Assembly (NCBI GenBank): GCA_963796485.1 | Contig: CAWCLV010000008.1 | Span: 194,831-258,830, forward strand | Length of the DNA: 64,000 nt | Direction: 5' to 3' | Source of the DNA: CAWCDJ01 sp963796485 | GTDB lineage: Bacteria > Acidobacteriota > Terriglobia > Bryobacterales > Bryobacteraceae | In this document: in pieces, positions 49,470 through 59,763 of the stretch | Layout of the letters: every line of letters begins with the position of its first letter | How positions within the stretch are numbered: position 1 is the stretch's first letter | Notes under the pieces: model-generated | Seen by the model: only the letters and a program-made list of their open reading frames with translations | The model's database searches: none | Told to the model about the DNA's origin: nothing | Made by a program: the position numbers and the translations under genes

Positions 49470-51746
49470 GTCTGAACCCGGTCGCGGAACCGCGTGTAGA
49501 TCCAGGAGACTCCCAGCAGGATCACCCCAAGAATCAGGAACGAGAAGATTCGAGGCAGCGTGTCCAGGTAGCTGAGGTCGTAAACGAACAGCTTCAGGAT
49601 GCACGAGAGCAGCAGCACCAGCCCCGAGAGCCGCAACACTCGCTCGCGCAGCGGGAAGCCGGCTCCGAGGAGCGCCAGTCCTTGTACGCCCCAGGCGATT
49701 GTCAGAAGGCTGCCCGACACTTTGGCGTATAGGAGCGCCGCCGTGAGGATCGTTGCCAGGAGCGAATACCAGAGGCGGAAAGAATCGGCGCGTGGAGTCG
49801 CGAATTGACTGGCGTACAGGCAGGTGATCGCCGCGGCCGTGGATAGCACGACCACCGGTCCGGCGAGGTTCACTACGAGGCAGCCGAGTGTGGCCGCGAC
49901 GGCAGCGGCGATTCCCTGCCACCTTATGGCAGCCCGGTTGAGATGCGGAACCAACCCGGCTAGCAACGCCGCTTGCAAAGCCCACGAAGGCGCGATCCAG
50001 GCGGCGGGAAGCAACGCGCGGGTCAGAATGGCCACCATCACCGCGCCGGCAGTGGACGCCGCGGCGAACAGGCGGGCTTGCTCGCGCCCCAGAAAACGGT
50101 CCTCAGGCGACCAAAGCGCAAAACCCGCCAGCCCGTAGCTGAGAGCGGCGCCTATGGCGGTCGAAAGCGGCGGGTGCGGGGCGGTAATCACGGTGGCGAA
50201 TCCCGCCAACCCGGCCAGCATATATGCCTGGATCCGAAAATCCTGGAGGCGGCAGCCACCAACCCACTACAAAGGGAGCCCCGGCCATGGCGAACCAGAT
50301 CCGTCCGCATTCGCGTGCCGGCGCTTCGGCGCCGCCGACCAGTGCGGCCACCCCGGTCCCCGCATAGCTGTAAAAAATGTCCGCGGGATGGAGGGCGCGG
50401 TTACAGTAGAAAACCGCCGCCGTAAGCGCAGCCACCGGAGCCCATACGCTTACAGGGAACCGCGGCGCAATCACGAGACAGAGACACACCAGTTCCAGAA
50501 GAAAGAGGGGGACCGCCAAAAACCGCAGGTATTTGGCCCGCAGCCGGAGGCCCGCCGCAAAATATAGTTCGCCGACCCCGAGAAACGCGGCCAGTTCCCA
50601 CGCGCGCTCGAGGCGGAGCATGATCGCCGCGGCCGCGAGCCCGGCCGCTGCCGTTGCCGGTCCGTGCCAGCTACCCTCGCGGACTGAACTTCCCGGGTTC
50701 CGCCAAGCCCGAACTGCTCCGGCCACACCGTAAGCCGCGGCCGTGACGGCCAGAAACGCCCACACATGACCCGGGTCATCCGCATTCCACTTCACAATCG
50801 AGAGGAAGAGAAATCCGGCTGCGTTCAGCGGCATCAGCCAGGTCCCCGGAACCAGAATCTCGAAACCTTCGAAAAGCAGCCAGTACACGGCGAAAACCGC
50901 CTGCGCCGCCCACAATGGGGCGCCCGTATCGCCGCGCGACCCGCACACGACGTAGGTCGCGATCAGTCCCAGGACCGCCAGCCGGCGCCACCGGAACCGC
51001 CGGGCCAGGTAGAGCAGGGAAGCCGCCAGCGGCAACAGCGCCACCAGCGAAAACGCGTTGGCTTCGCTGAGCGCCAGCGCGAGAAATGCGCTGAAGTAGG
51101 CGACCCCGGCCGCCGCCTCCGAGCGGTATCGCAGTGCGTGAAGAATCATGCCCCCGGCAACCAGCATCAGCAGACAGGAAGCCAGAAGCGGGTTGTGGAT
51201 GACTCGCGCCGCATCGAGCGCCTGCATGGCGTAGGCAGTGAAATAGATGGCGGCCCACCCGCCACCGATCAGGCCTCTCGCAAAGTTGCGGTACTTTTCC
51301 CGGCGCTCGTAGAACACGCCGCCAGCTAGCATCGCGATCCCGAGCGCCCAGCCTGCGGCGTCCCGCCCTGCCGGTCCCATGTGACGGAACGAATATCCGA
51401 GCAGCAGCGCGATCCCCACCACCAGGACCGAGGCTCCGATCCGGTTCAGCCAGTTTCCGCCAAGCGCGGCCTCCCATTCGGCACTGCTTCGGGGCGCCGC
51501 CGCAGCCGAAGCAAACAGAGGCTCCGGTACGGTGATCACCGGGTCGGACGGAAGAGGTGTAGTGGCGGGCTCAGGCGCCGCGAATGTCGGCCCCGGCTCT
51601 GGAGTTGGTTCAGCCCGCGGAGCCTCAGGTATTTCCCTAGCAACCTCGGTCGGGCTCCCCCGTTCCAACCGGTAAACCCTGTGAGCGAGCGCTGCGACCT
51701 GCGTTTCCAGCATTTCAAGCCGCCGGCGCGTGTACTCATCGATCAT
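49460..51746 (-). pseudogene. DUF2339 membrane protein split by one frameshift
   Basis: One polytopic membrane protein is divided over two frames. The N-terminal part (from ATG 51746) has a coiled-coil start, a Pro-rich linker and many membrane helices typical of DUF2339. After WFAMAGAPFVVGWW the frame goes out near 50250. The other frame continues naturally with RLQDFRIQAYMLAGLAGFAT and then six more helices ending VSWIYTRFRDRVQTYL. A single-base indel explains it. It could be a real mutation or a sequencing error. The function of DUF2339 proteins is unknown. The two pieces overlap the CadC-like gene end by ten bases. Confidence 0.82.
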
Positions 51747-51847
51747 GGCGATCCTTCCTTCCTTTCAGTCGCCAGTGTGCCGCCCGGGTAGGGTGGCGGT
51801 CTTTCGCAAAGTCTGACGATTCCCTTCGGAAAACCTGACAACCCGGT

Positions 51848-52765
51848 CTAAGCGAACCGGATGCCGGTTTTGGCGGCGACGCCCTGGATGTACGCTCGCC
51901 CTTCGTCGTATTCCTGGGCGTTCTTCAAATGTTCCAGCATGAGCGGCGCATCCACCGGCAGCATCGAAAGCTGCGTCAGGTATGCGGCGTAATCGATCTC
52001 GCCCCGCCCGGGGATCACTTCCGCGAAGTGGACGTTGTATTCCGGGATCCAAGCCAGGTCTTTGGCGTGACACGAGACGATCCAGCGCCCGAGCTTCGCG
52101 AAGCACTCCTCGATAACGGCTTTGTTGTTATAGAACCGCTCGGGGCTGTTGATCACGTTGCAGACGTCCAGGTGGACGGCGAATGCCGGGCGGTCCACCG
52201 CGTGAACCAGCCGCACGTAGGAATCCGGTCCGTCCGGTATGGACCACGGCATCATCTCGATGGCGAAGCGCGTAAGCGCGGGCTTGACCGCGCCGATCAC
52301 CGCCCGGCAATTCTCGACGGTGGCGTCGAAGAACTCGCGAGAGAGATTCTTCGGATGCATTCCGTACCAGTATTTCGGGTTGAAAGACCCCGCGATGTCC
52401 ACGCAGCATCGCGCGCCCACCGCATCGGCCAGGGCCAGGCGCTCGGTCACATAGGCCAGATTCGCCTTGCGGGCGGCGGCATCCGGGTCGAGCATGTTCT
52501 TCCATGCCCCGACTTCCGCGATCGCCACGTTCTCTTTTGCGAAGGCATCGCGGATGGCGCGGATGCGCTCCGCCTGGTTCGTCTCGGCGGACGGGCAATA
52601 GGCCGCGCTGTAGCCTAGGCGGCGATGCTCACGGGCCAATTCCCCCGGGTCGTCGGATTTGAGGAAGATCGGCCCGCCCAGCCGCACCGGCCGGCCGGCG
52701 GCCCAAACACGCGCCAGTGGCACCGCGCCAAGAAGTTGAAGGGCACTGCGGCGAGTCAGTTTCAT
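51848..52765 (-). CDS. Sugar phosphate isomerase/epimerase-like TIM-barrel protein, Tat-exported
   Basis: A 305-residue protein with a Tat-like leader (MKLTRRSALQLLGAVPLARV). The xylose-isomerase-like barrel is recognisable from EVGAWKNMLDPD, CCVDIAGSFNPKYW, RFAIEMMPWSIPD (metal Glu), FAVHLDVCNVIN (metal Asp), SCHAKDLAW (metal His) and VIPGRGEIDYAAYL. These residues support a divalent-metal isomerase or epimerase. Exported family members are common in Acidobacteria and Planctomycetes. The substrate is unknown, probably a sugar. It is divergent from the GH127-like gene. Confidence 0.88.
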   Translation of the reverse strand: MKLTRRSALQLLGAVPLARVWAAGRPVRLGGPIFLKSDDPGELAREHRRLGYSAAYCPSAETNQAERIRAIRDAFAKENVAIAEVGAWKNMLDPDAAARKANLAYVTERLALADAVGARCCVDIAGSFNPKYWYGMHPKNLSREFFDATVENCRAVIGAVKPALTRFAIEMMPWSIPDGPDSYVRLVHAVDRPAFAVHLDVCNVINSPERFYNNKAVIEECFAKLGRWIVSCHAKDLAWIPEYNVHFAEVIPGRGEIDYAAYLTQLSMLPVDAPLMLEHLKNAQEYDEGRAYIQGVAAKTGIRFA

Positions 52766-52813
52766 GTCGAGATTGTAGCGGAAGGCGTATCCTCAAGGAA
52801 TCGGGCCTTGTAC

Positions 52814-53760
52814 ATGAATTCAAGATTGAGCGTTGCCCTGGCAGTTCTGTCCGTCGCTCCCTTGCTCCGCGCCGCCGCCCCGGGGCCGGTCAAAAACCGC
52901 GCGCCGCTCGCGCCGAATGCCTTCTATCCTCTTCCCCTGACCTCGGTCCGCCCCGCAGGCTGGCTGCGCGACCAGTTGCGTCTTCAGGCGCAAGGGCTCA
53001 CGGGCCATCTCGACGAATTCTGGCCGGATGTGGGGCCCGATTCCGCATGGCTGGGCGGAACCGGCGAAGGCTGGGAGCGCGGGCCGTACTACCTCGATGG
53101 CTTGCTGCCTCTCGCGTATTTACTGGACGACCCGAAGCTGATCGCCAAGGCGCGGCCCTGGGTGGAATGGACGCTCACCCACCAGGCTGCCGATGGCGCC
53201 CTAGGACCGCCGAAGAACCGCGACTGGTGGCCCATCATGATCATGCTGAAGGTGCTGACCCAATACCAGGAAGCGACCGGCGACCCGCGGGTCATCCCGG
53301 CAATGGACAAGTACTTCGCCTACCAATCGCGATCTCTCGCCGCGAACCCGCTCAAACAGTGGGCCGTCTACCGCTGGCAGGACGAACTCGCCAGCGTCCT
53401 CTGGCTTTACAATCGCAACGGCGATTCGCGCCTGCTCGATTTCGCCCGGCAACTCAAGGGCGAGGGTTTCGACTGGCGCAAGCTGTTCGAGAATTTTCCA
53501 TTTCCGGGCAAGATGGCGCGCGACCGTGCCGGCCTCAGTTCCCACGGCGTAAAGAATGCGATGGGGCTGAAGACCGCCCGCTATGGAACTGATTCGCGGG
53601 ACCCGGCGGACCGCTCGGCTACCGCGCGCATGTTCGAGGTGCTCGACCGATACGATGGCCTGCCGAACGGAATGTTCAGCGCCGACGAACATTTCGCCGG
53701 CCGAATCCCTCGCAAGGGACCGAGCTTTGCGCCGTGGTCGAGACCATGTTCTCGCTCGAA
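52814..53760 (+). pseudogene. GH127 (beta-L-arabinofuranosidase-like, DUF1680) fragment, truncated and frameshifted
   Basis: The 5' part of a secreted GH127/DUF1680 protein. A signal peptide (SVALAVLSVAPLLRAAA) is followed by the toroid domain (YYLDGLLPLAYLLDD, KNRDWWPIMIMLKVLTQYQE, WAVYRWQDELASVLWLYN). After SADEHFAGR one base is missing near 53702: the next frame reads NPSQGTELCAVVETMFSLE, the true family continuation. At 53761 homology stops. About 315 residues remain of a family that is usually 600-800 long, and the C-terminal beta domain is absent. The family cleaves terminal arabinofuranose from plant polysaccharides. Confidence 0.85.
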
Positions 53761-54762
53761 ATCGATTCGGTTGTACGCCCCCACGGTAACTTCGGTTTGC
53801 CCGATCCAAAACGGGTTGCGAATCGTCACCGGATGGGCCGGCTTTTCTGAAGCGGAGCAGTCCACGTCTCCCGGCGAACATCCCATCAAGAAAGTCCCTG
53901 CGGCAACCCAGGTGTATTTCAACCCATCCCGGGGATTCATCTGGAGGGTATCCAGAAGATTCGCCACCATGGAAACTTCACGCCGGCAGCAACGCATGAC
54001 GTCATGCGAATCGTCCACTTTGCCCGGCGAGGAGATTCGCAGGGAATGCGGTCCGGCCGGCAAATCGCTAAGGTGAAACTCACCACTGCCATCAACGATG
54101 CCGCGATTGACATTGTCCAGCCAGACGGTCGCCCCGGGCAGAGCCTTGATCCGCAAGCCGCCAGCAAGGCCGACGAGCGGTGCCACGACGTGAAGGGGTT
54201 GTCCGTCAATCAGCGCCAGATTCTGTTCAAAACCCCGTTTACCCGGCTGTGAAACTTTCAGCGCATGGGCACCCACCTTGGCACGGATGACCAGCACCCC
54301 ATGCGAATCTGCCAGGCCCTGGGATAAGCCATCGAGGAAGACTTCGGCGCCAGGTTCGGTTTCCACCGTGATGCCTTCCATCGGCACGCTGATCCTGCGC
54401 AATTCGGAGACGAGCTGGTCGCTTCCCCCCACGCGGCGCAGATTGCGGATAAAGTCCTCATCCGCCTCAAAATCAACACCATGGGCTCGGATCAATTCAA
54501 TAGCGCGCTGACTCGTGACTCCGCCCTGGATCAGTTCGAGCAATTGTTGCTTGCTCAGCGGCCGCGCGTTGTCGGCGCCGGGTGCTTGCGCGGGTACGGC
54601 GGCCAACCTGGACTTGCCTTCCTGTTTGCCCAATCGGGTTTGGAAACTCGAGGGCTGAGTTCAATCTGGGGCGCACCAGAGCGTCATCGCCTTTGCGCGG
54701 GAGTCGCTGGCGAACCTAACAACGTAAAGAATGATGAAGGAACGGATCATAAATGTATTCAC
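53761..54762 (-). pseudogene. PEGA / FGE-sulfatase domain protein, truncated at its 3' end and with an in-frame stop
   Basis: A GTG at 54762 with AGGAGG upstream starts a hydrophobic leader (MNTFMIRSFIILYVVRFAS), then a TGA at 54661-54663 interrupts the same frame. Beyond it come the acidobacterial-type helical segment LSKQQLLELIQGGVTSQRAI and two PEGA repeats (TVETEPGAEVFLDGLSQG and LPGATVWLDNVNRGIVDG). The start of a formylglycine-generating/FGE-sulfatase domain (VAAGTFLMGCSPGD, IGQTEVTVGAYNR) is cut at 53761, where antisense GH127 sequence follows. The fold is thus incomplete. Without the rest of the FGE domain it cannot be functional as drawn. Confidence 0.8.
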
Positions 54763-54947
54763 AGCCGCCTCCTCTCCAGGAGCGCGCCCTGGGGTGCACC
54801 GGCCCCCGATTATACGTCAGGAACCGCTCGACGGCTGCATCTCAGTAGCATTCGATGTGTGTCTCGGGGAGGCCGCCCTGCAGTTCTTGAAATGCTGCCG
54901 CCAACTTGATACCTTAGCTGCGAGGGGTAATTTCGAAAGGAAAAAAC

Positions 54948-55447
54948 ATGAAACCATCACTGATTGCACTCATCTGTAGCCTGGGATTAGGCGTAGCGCT
55001 GTGGGCGCAAAATTCGTCGACAACGAAGACGGCAGGAGCCCAAAGCGCCTGGCCAAGAGGACGCCGGCGACCCATACCTCCACATCAAAAACCCCGGCGG
55101 CTCAAGCCCTGGATCACCACGGGCTCCGGCCTCAAGTATCAGGACGTCGTAGTCGGAAGGGGGCGCAGCCCAAACCCGGAGACGACATTTTGGTGAACTA
55201 TACCGGACGATTTCTAAATGGCAAGGTCTTTGACAGCTCGCTTTCGCCCGGCGGACTCCCTTCGAACTTCATCTCGGGCGGGGAGAAGTGATTCCGGGAT
55301 GGGACAGGGACTTGGACAATGCACGTGGAGGGAAACGGAAACTGCTTATCCCGCCGAACCTTGCCTACGGCGCGGCCGGAGCGTCCGGAAGTGATTCCAC
55401 CCAACGCGACTCTGACGTTTGACGTCGAGTTGCTGAAGATCAAGTAG
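54948..55447 (+). pseudogene. FKBP-type peptidyl-prolyl isomerase, secreted, multiply frameshifted
   Basis: ATG 54948 with AAAGGAAAA upstream and a signal peptide (SLIALICSLGLGVALWAQ). The FKBP domain can be read only by switching frames at least four times: TGSGLKYQDVVVG, then DDILVNYTGRFLNGKVFDSS, VIPGWDRDLDNARGGKRKLL, PPNLAYGAAGA, and finally VIPPNATLTFDVELLKIK with a proper stop at 55445-55447. Nearly all conserved FKBP residues are present. The protein would catalyse proline isomerisation in the periplasm. The pattern looks like many single-base indels rather than long decay. Confidence 0.82.
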
Positions 55448-55659
55448 TTCGGCTCGGTGTTACTCCGATCCGGCAAAGAGCGCAGCGGCGGATACGACCT
55501 GCAAGGAGGTATCCAACGATCGCCCTTTCATTGGACGCCGGTAGAATCTTAACAATACTGTAAAGCATAATTCTTAATCTGGCGTGTAATATTGCTAAGG
55601 ACCATGCTTGGAACCCCGGGGCGTCTCCCCAAGGCAATCTATGATCGTCAAAGGTTAGG

Positions 55660-56123
55660 ATGGAAATAAAATTTGCCCGCAGTGAGTCGGTCGCTGATGC
55701 CATTATGGGCCACTTGCAGGAGGCCACAAGATCTATTGACGGAGCGCTTTACCGCTTTAATCACCCAGGACTTGCTCAGGCGATCGAGGAGTCGGCGGAG
55801 CGCGGGGTTCGCGTTCGCTTGCTGGTTGATGGAAACAAGTATAAAGAGAGCCGCACCACGCAGGAGCTTCTTTCCGGAACGATCATCCCGTTTCGGCTGG
55901 CATTCGGAAGAAATGGGCGCGGCTCCAAGATGCATCACAAGTTTGTGCATTCTCGATCAGAGAACGGTCCTGACCGGAAGCTACAATTGGACATTTGAAT
56001 CCGAGGATGAGAATCAGGAGAACCTCGTCATCCTGGCGGACAGCTTACTCTGTGGGAGCCTACACCCATGAGTTCGAAGCTCTGTGGGCAGGCGCCCGCG
56101 ACGACCAGAAGGATTCCCGCTAG
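55660..56123 (+). pseudogene. Phospholipase D-like (PLDc_2) protein, frameshifted
   Basis: A small single-HKD PLD-like protein. The first frame gives ARSESVADAIMGHLQEATRS, then GVRVRLLVDGNKYKES and SKMHHKF. The catalytic HxK motif is followed in another frame by CILDQRTVLTGSYNWTFESE, the usual family text, and in a third frame by AYTHEFEALWAGARDDQKDS with a stop at 56121. Two single-base changes are needed to restore the protein. Such proteins are nucleases or phospholipases; here an intact version would be about 150 residues. Confidence 0.8.
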
Positions 56124-56284
56124 CCGCTCGACCGAGGCTCGCGCCAAGGGGGAGCCCCATCCCCTACCCATCTCGCACGGGGCGCCAGGCAATTGCTACC
56201 CAGCCGCCCACCCACAAACCCTCCTGACACATTCCGTGAAAAAACTCACTGTAGAATAAAAAGATTCTCGCTAGAGGTGCAGCC

Positions 56285-56799
56285 ATGACGAAGGATTATG
56301 CGATCTACATCATGCGGCACGGAATCGCTGAGGACCGCGGCGCGGGTGGGGTCATCGACGACGCCAAGCGGGCCCTAACCAGGAGGGCAAGGAGAAGATG
56401 CGCGAGATTGCCGGCGGGCTTGGACGCATCAATGTGGAATTGGACTGGATTGTCTCGAGCCCGCTTGTGCGCGCTCACCAAACCGCAAAAATCGTGGCGG
56501 ACGCGATCATTTCGCACCCTCCATTGGAACTTTGTGAAGCTTTGGAGCCGGGGGCTTCTTATGAGAAACTGCTCAGCTTCCTTTCCAAACATCCCGAGCG
56601 CAGGCCGCGTCATGGTCGTCGGCCACGAGCCCGACTTGAGCGAACTTGCCACGCGGCTAATCGGCGCCGGACGCAGCGCCAACATGGCGTTCAAAAAGGG
56701 TGGATGCTGCCTGATCACTTTGAGTGGGCTTTCCCCCAAATTCGCCCGGCCGCCTGAATCTGGTGGATGACGCCTGCCGTCATGCGAAAACTGCGCTAG
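56285..56799 (+). pseudogene. sixA: SixA-like phosphohistidine phosphatase, frameshifted
   Basis: A histidine-phosphatase-superfamily protein. The RHG motif is IMRHGIAEDR; then REIAGGLGRINVELDWIVSS and PLVRAHQTAKIVAD appear in another frame. The second conserved segment VMVVGHEPDLSELATRLIG is back in the first frame, and the C-terminus WWMTPAVMRKLR ends in a third at 56797-56799. At 56378 loss of one C from a run (CTAACC-CAG) would explain the first shift. Three shifts in about 515 bases. E. coli SixA dephosphorylates the phosphotransferase protein Npr. Confidence 0.8.
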
Positions 56800-56861
56800 G
56801 ATATTTCCCAGGCAGGTCGATTTCGAAAGCAGGCCGAGATCAAGCTTTCGCCTCAACGATA

Positions 56862-57113
56862 ATGAGTTCACCTGGAATTCGCAAAACTCCCGGCTATCTT
56901 AATTCCCGGACAACCCGAATCGGCATTGGACTCCTCATATTGGGTTCGGGGCCGTTGCTAATGATTATCGTGGCCGCAAAGCTGGGACTCACGCGCGACC
57001 CCAATCCGAACCCAATAGGATTCGGCATCCTTGCCGGCCTTACTTTTTGGCCCGCGATTATTCTGCTTGCCATTGGGATCAGCCGGACTTCACGCTCGCG
57101 GAATCGGTTTTAA
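56862..57113 (+). CDS. Small two-helix membrane protein
   Basis: An 83-residue protein with two hydrophobic segments: IGIGLLILGSGPLLMIIVAAK (residues about 23-42) and ILAGLTFWPAIILLAIGI (about 56-73), plus a basic C-terminus. No family recognised. It is one of two genes in the 53.7-59.7 kb stretch with an uninterrupted frame. It starts 63 bases after the phosphatase end. Confidence 0.55.
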   Translation: MSSPGIRKTPGYLNSRTTRIGIGLLILGSGPLLMIIVAAKLGLTRDPNPNPIGFGILAGLTFWPAIILLAIGISRTSRSRNRF

Positions 57114-57185
57114 GATTTGTACGTTTCTGGATTTGTTGCAGGTTCGAGTGCGGAACGAATACTTCAACCAAAACGAAGGGCGATA

Positions 57186-58244
57186 ATGACGAACACAATT
57201 TTGGGATTGGGAATCACCGCCATGCTGGCACTGCCTTTGGTCCTTGGACTCGCAGTGGGCGTTGGGAAGGCGGCGCAAGATTATGCGGAGGCGGAGATCT
57301 CAAACGGCCAGGTGCGCGCGAGGCTCTTTTTACCCGATGGCGTGAAGGGGTTTTATCAAGGCACGCGGTTTGACTGGGCAGGCATCGTCCACTCGCTCGA
57401 ATACCAGGGCCACAACTACTACGGCCAGTGGTATTCGCGATCCGATCCGCGCGTGCATGACTTCGCCTTTGAGGGCGACGACATTGTCACCTCGACGTGC
57501 TGCACCATTCAGGGGCCGGTGGAAGAGTTCAAGTCGAACGAAAAGGCGTTGGGCTTTGACGAAGCGCCCGTGGGCGGCACCTTCATCAAGATTGGCGTGG
57601 GCGTGCTGCGCAAGGATAGCGCCGAGTACGATGTGTTCAAGCAGTACGAGGTGGTCGATCCGGGCAAGTGGACGGTGAAGCCGAACGCCGATTCGGTTGA
57701 ATTCACGCACGAGCTGACGGATGCAGCGTCAGGCTATGGATACATCTATCGCAAAGTCGTGAGGCTGACTCCCGGTAAACCCCAGATGGTGCTTGAACAT
57801 CACCTGAAGAATACGCGGTCGCCGCGCGATCGAAAGCACCGTCTACGGCCACAACTTCCTGATCCTCGACCGGCAGACGATCGGTCCGGACTTTACGGTC
57901 GCATTTCCATTCCAGATCCAGGCGAGCCGCTGCCCCACTCGGAGGTAGCGGAAATTCACGGCGAGCACTTTGCCTACCGCCGCTCGCTCGCGGGGCGTGA
58001 TGTGGTCTACACGCAGATCTCGGGCTTCTCGGATAAGAGCTGCGATAACGAAGTCCGGATCGAAAACACGCGCCTCGGCGCGGGCATGACCGTCCGCGGC
58101 AACCGCCCGCTTTCCCACATGGCGCTGTGGTCGATTCGCAGCGTCCTCGCCGTCGAACCCTTTATTGCGATGAAGATTGAACCGGGCGAAGAGTTCGATT
58201 GGAACGTGACTTACGACTACTACACGTTTACGCCGAGGAATTAA
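57186..58244 (+). pseudogene. Secreted galactose-mutarotase-fold protein, frameshifted in the middle
   Basis: ATG 57186 with AAGGGCG upstream gives a signal peptide (GLGITAMLALPLVLGLAVGV) and a beta-rich body typical of the galactose-mutarotase-like fold (FYQGTRFDWAGIVHSLEYQG, HNYYGQWYSRSDPRVHDF). Near 57815-57925 the frame shifts out and back: the middle frame reads AIESTVYGHNFLILDRQT and FTVAFPFQIQ, after which EIHGEHFAYRR continues in the first frame to EEFDWNVTYDYYTF. So +1 and -1 changes flank about 110 bases. I recognise it as an acidobacterial family without known reaction. Confidence 0.7.
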
Positions 58245-58301
58245 GGCGCGCCTTTCAAGCGTGCTATTCGGAAGTCGGGCGATCATCAGGAAGTAGAATT
58301 T

Positions 58302-58613
58302 TCAACTCTTGCGACCGCGATCGTAGAGATCCTGTCGTCTCCAACCACGCTTGATCTCGTGTGGTTTCCAGACACCATCCGCATCCGGCATACTTTCTTT
58401 CAATTCACTCTCGCGCTGTGCATAAATCAGGCAGGCCTGAATGTCCTCGGGTTCGAGCCACGGATAATTGGCGAGAATGGACTCAGCAGTGTCCCCCGCG
58501 GCGAGCATTCCAAGCACGTGCTCAGCAGCAAGCCTCTGGCCTCTAATAATGGCCTTTCCGTCGAAAATCGCGGAATCTGCAGTGATTCGGTCCAATAGTT
58601 TCGTCTCGTCCAT
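58302..58613 (-). CDS. DUF433 family protein (VapB-like antitoxin fold)
   Basis: A 103-residue protein starting at ATG 58613 with GGAG six bases upstream. The DUF433 core is complete: DRITADSAIFDGKAIIRGQR, LAAEHVLGMLAAGDTAESIL, NYPWLEPEDIQACLIYAQRE. DUF433 genes usually pair with a DUF5615 PIN-like toxin downstream. Here the downstream sequence runs into the convergent mutarotase-like gene, so no such partner is present. A PIN-domain gene lies 166 bases upstream on the same strand. Antitoxin function is inferred from family context. Confidence 0.85.
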   Translation of the reverse strand: MDETKLLDRITADSAIFDGKAIIRGQRLAAEHVLGMLAAGDTAESILANYPWLEPEDIQACLIYAQRESELKESMPDADGVWKPHEIKRGWRRQDLYDRGRKS

Positions 58614-58779
58614 CGAGTGCTCCATGACCACTCTTATCCTACTTTCCTTGCGTTCCAAAAGTTATTCGGATGCTCGGCTTGTATGCGTCGTATTCGAGGG
58701 CAACTTTTCAGATTATCGTGACGGGAGGACTGGACCTAATCCCGCAACGACTTCGCCGTCCGGACAGTTCCAAGACCAA

Positions 58780-59725
58780 TCAGCTCGGGCTGGCGCTTAC
58801 GTGCATTCCGTTAGAAGTCGGGAGCCGAGAGCCACAAAGTCGGCAACTGTGTCCATCTCCGTGTTGACCGGCTCTAGAATTTTCGCGATGCCGCAGGGCG
58901 CCATCCGCAAAGTCCTTTGTTAGAACAACGCAGCGTGGGTACTTCAAGCAGGCGGACGCCCTACAAGCCGCTTTAAGTTGGCCTTCATCACTGGTTACGA
59001 AAATTTCGGAAACGCCTAAATATACCGTTTGCCAAAGGTCGGGGCCACCTGGACGTTTCTTTCCGTGTTTGGATTTTGGGGCGTGGGAGGTAGAGAGCTC
59101 TATCGTATAAGCCAGTGTAGCAGCCTGCGATCTCCAAATGTCGGATGTACGGCAAAGTTCTTTCATTTGCGAGATAGAGAGATTCAAGTGCTTAGTTGGC
59201 GGCAAATCACAAAGGATTCGAAGGAAATCTTCCCGCTCCAGCACCGCAGGGCTGCAATATTGGGTCGCCGAATCACGCTGAGCTGGACGAGTCTTTTCGA
59301 TGAATCGCTCGAGGGTCACTATCCATATTACACAGCCAATCCTGAATCTCTTTGCTGGGAGGCGAATCAGGGTTCGCAAGATGTGAATAAATCGCCTCTC
59401 CCGGATCGGTGCGCGCAAGAATGAAGTCTTGTTCCCCGCGAAGGAACGCTTCGGCTGCAACCGTTGCAAGATCCATCGGCCGCTCGAGAAGGTGGCCTTC
59501 TCCGTGAAGATCGCGAACCGTAACGCACATCAAATCCCGAAGAGTGGGGTCACTGATACGGAGAATTTCGCACACGGATATTACGCTCGCAAGGACCACT
59601 GTCCCCGACTTCTTAATTGCATCAGCAAGTTCCAAACGACGAGGATGTTTTACGACGTAATTCCACGCCGAAGTGTCGAAGTAGACCTTCCGCACGTTTG
59701 CCAAGTCGATGGGCTGTTGTTGCAT
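58780..59725 (-). pseudogene. PIN-domain-like protein, frameshifted
   Basis: ATG 59725 opens a PIN-like N-terminus: RKVYFDTSAWNYVVKHPRRL (first acidic residue) and VVLASVISVCEILRISDPTL (second). After IQDWLCNMDS near 59315 the frame changes; the other frame carries VTLERFIEKTRPAQRD and ends PDLWQTVYLGVSEIFVTSDE, the typical C-terminal PIN Asp region. One indel restores a protein of at least 290 residues. The C-terminal tail after about 58860 is doubtful. PIN domains are Mg-dependent RNases, often toxins. Confidence 0.72.
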
Positions 59726-59763
59726 GGTGACAGACTTTATTGAAATCCCACTTTAGAAAAAGC

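Noticed and set aside
51781..51830. Hairpin between the DUF2339 and TIM-barrel genes as a terminator
   Set aside because: The GCCGCC/GGCGG stem lies upstream of the DUF2339 start and its only T-rich tail faces the plus direction, where no transcript is expected.
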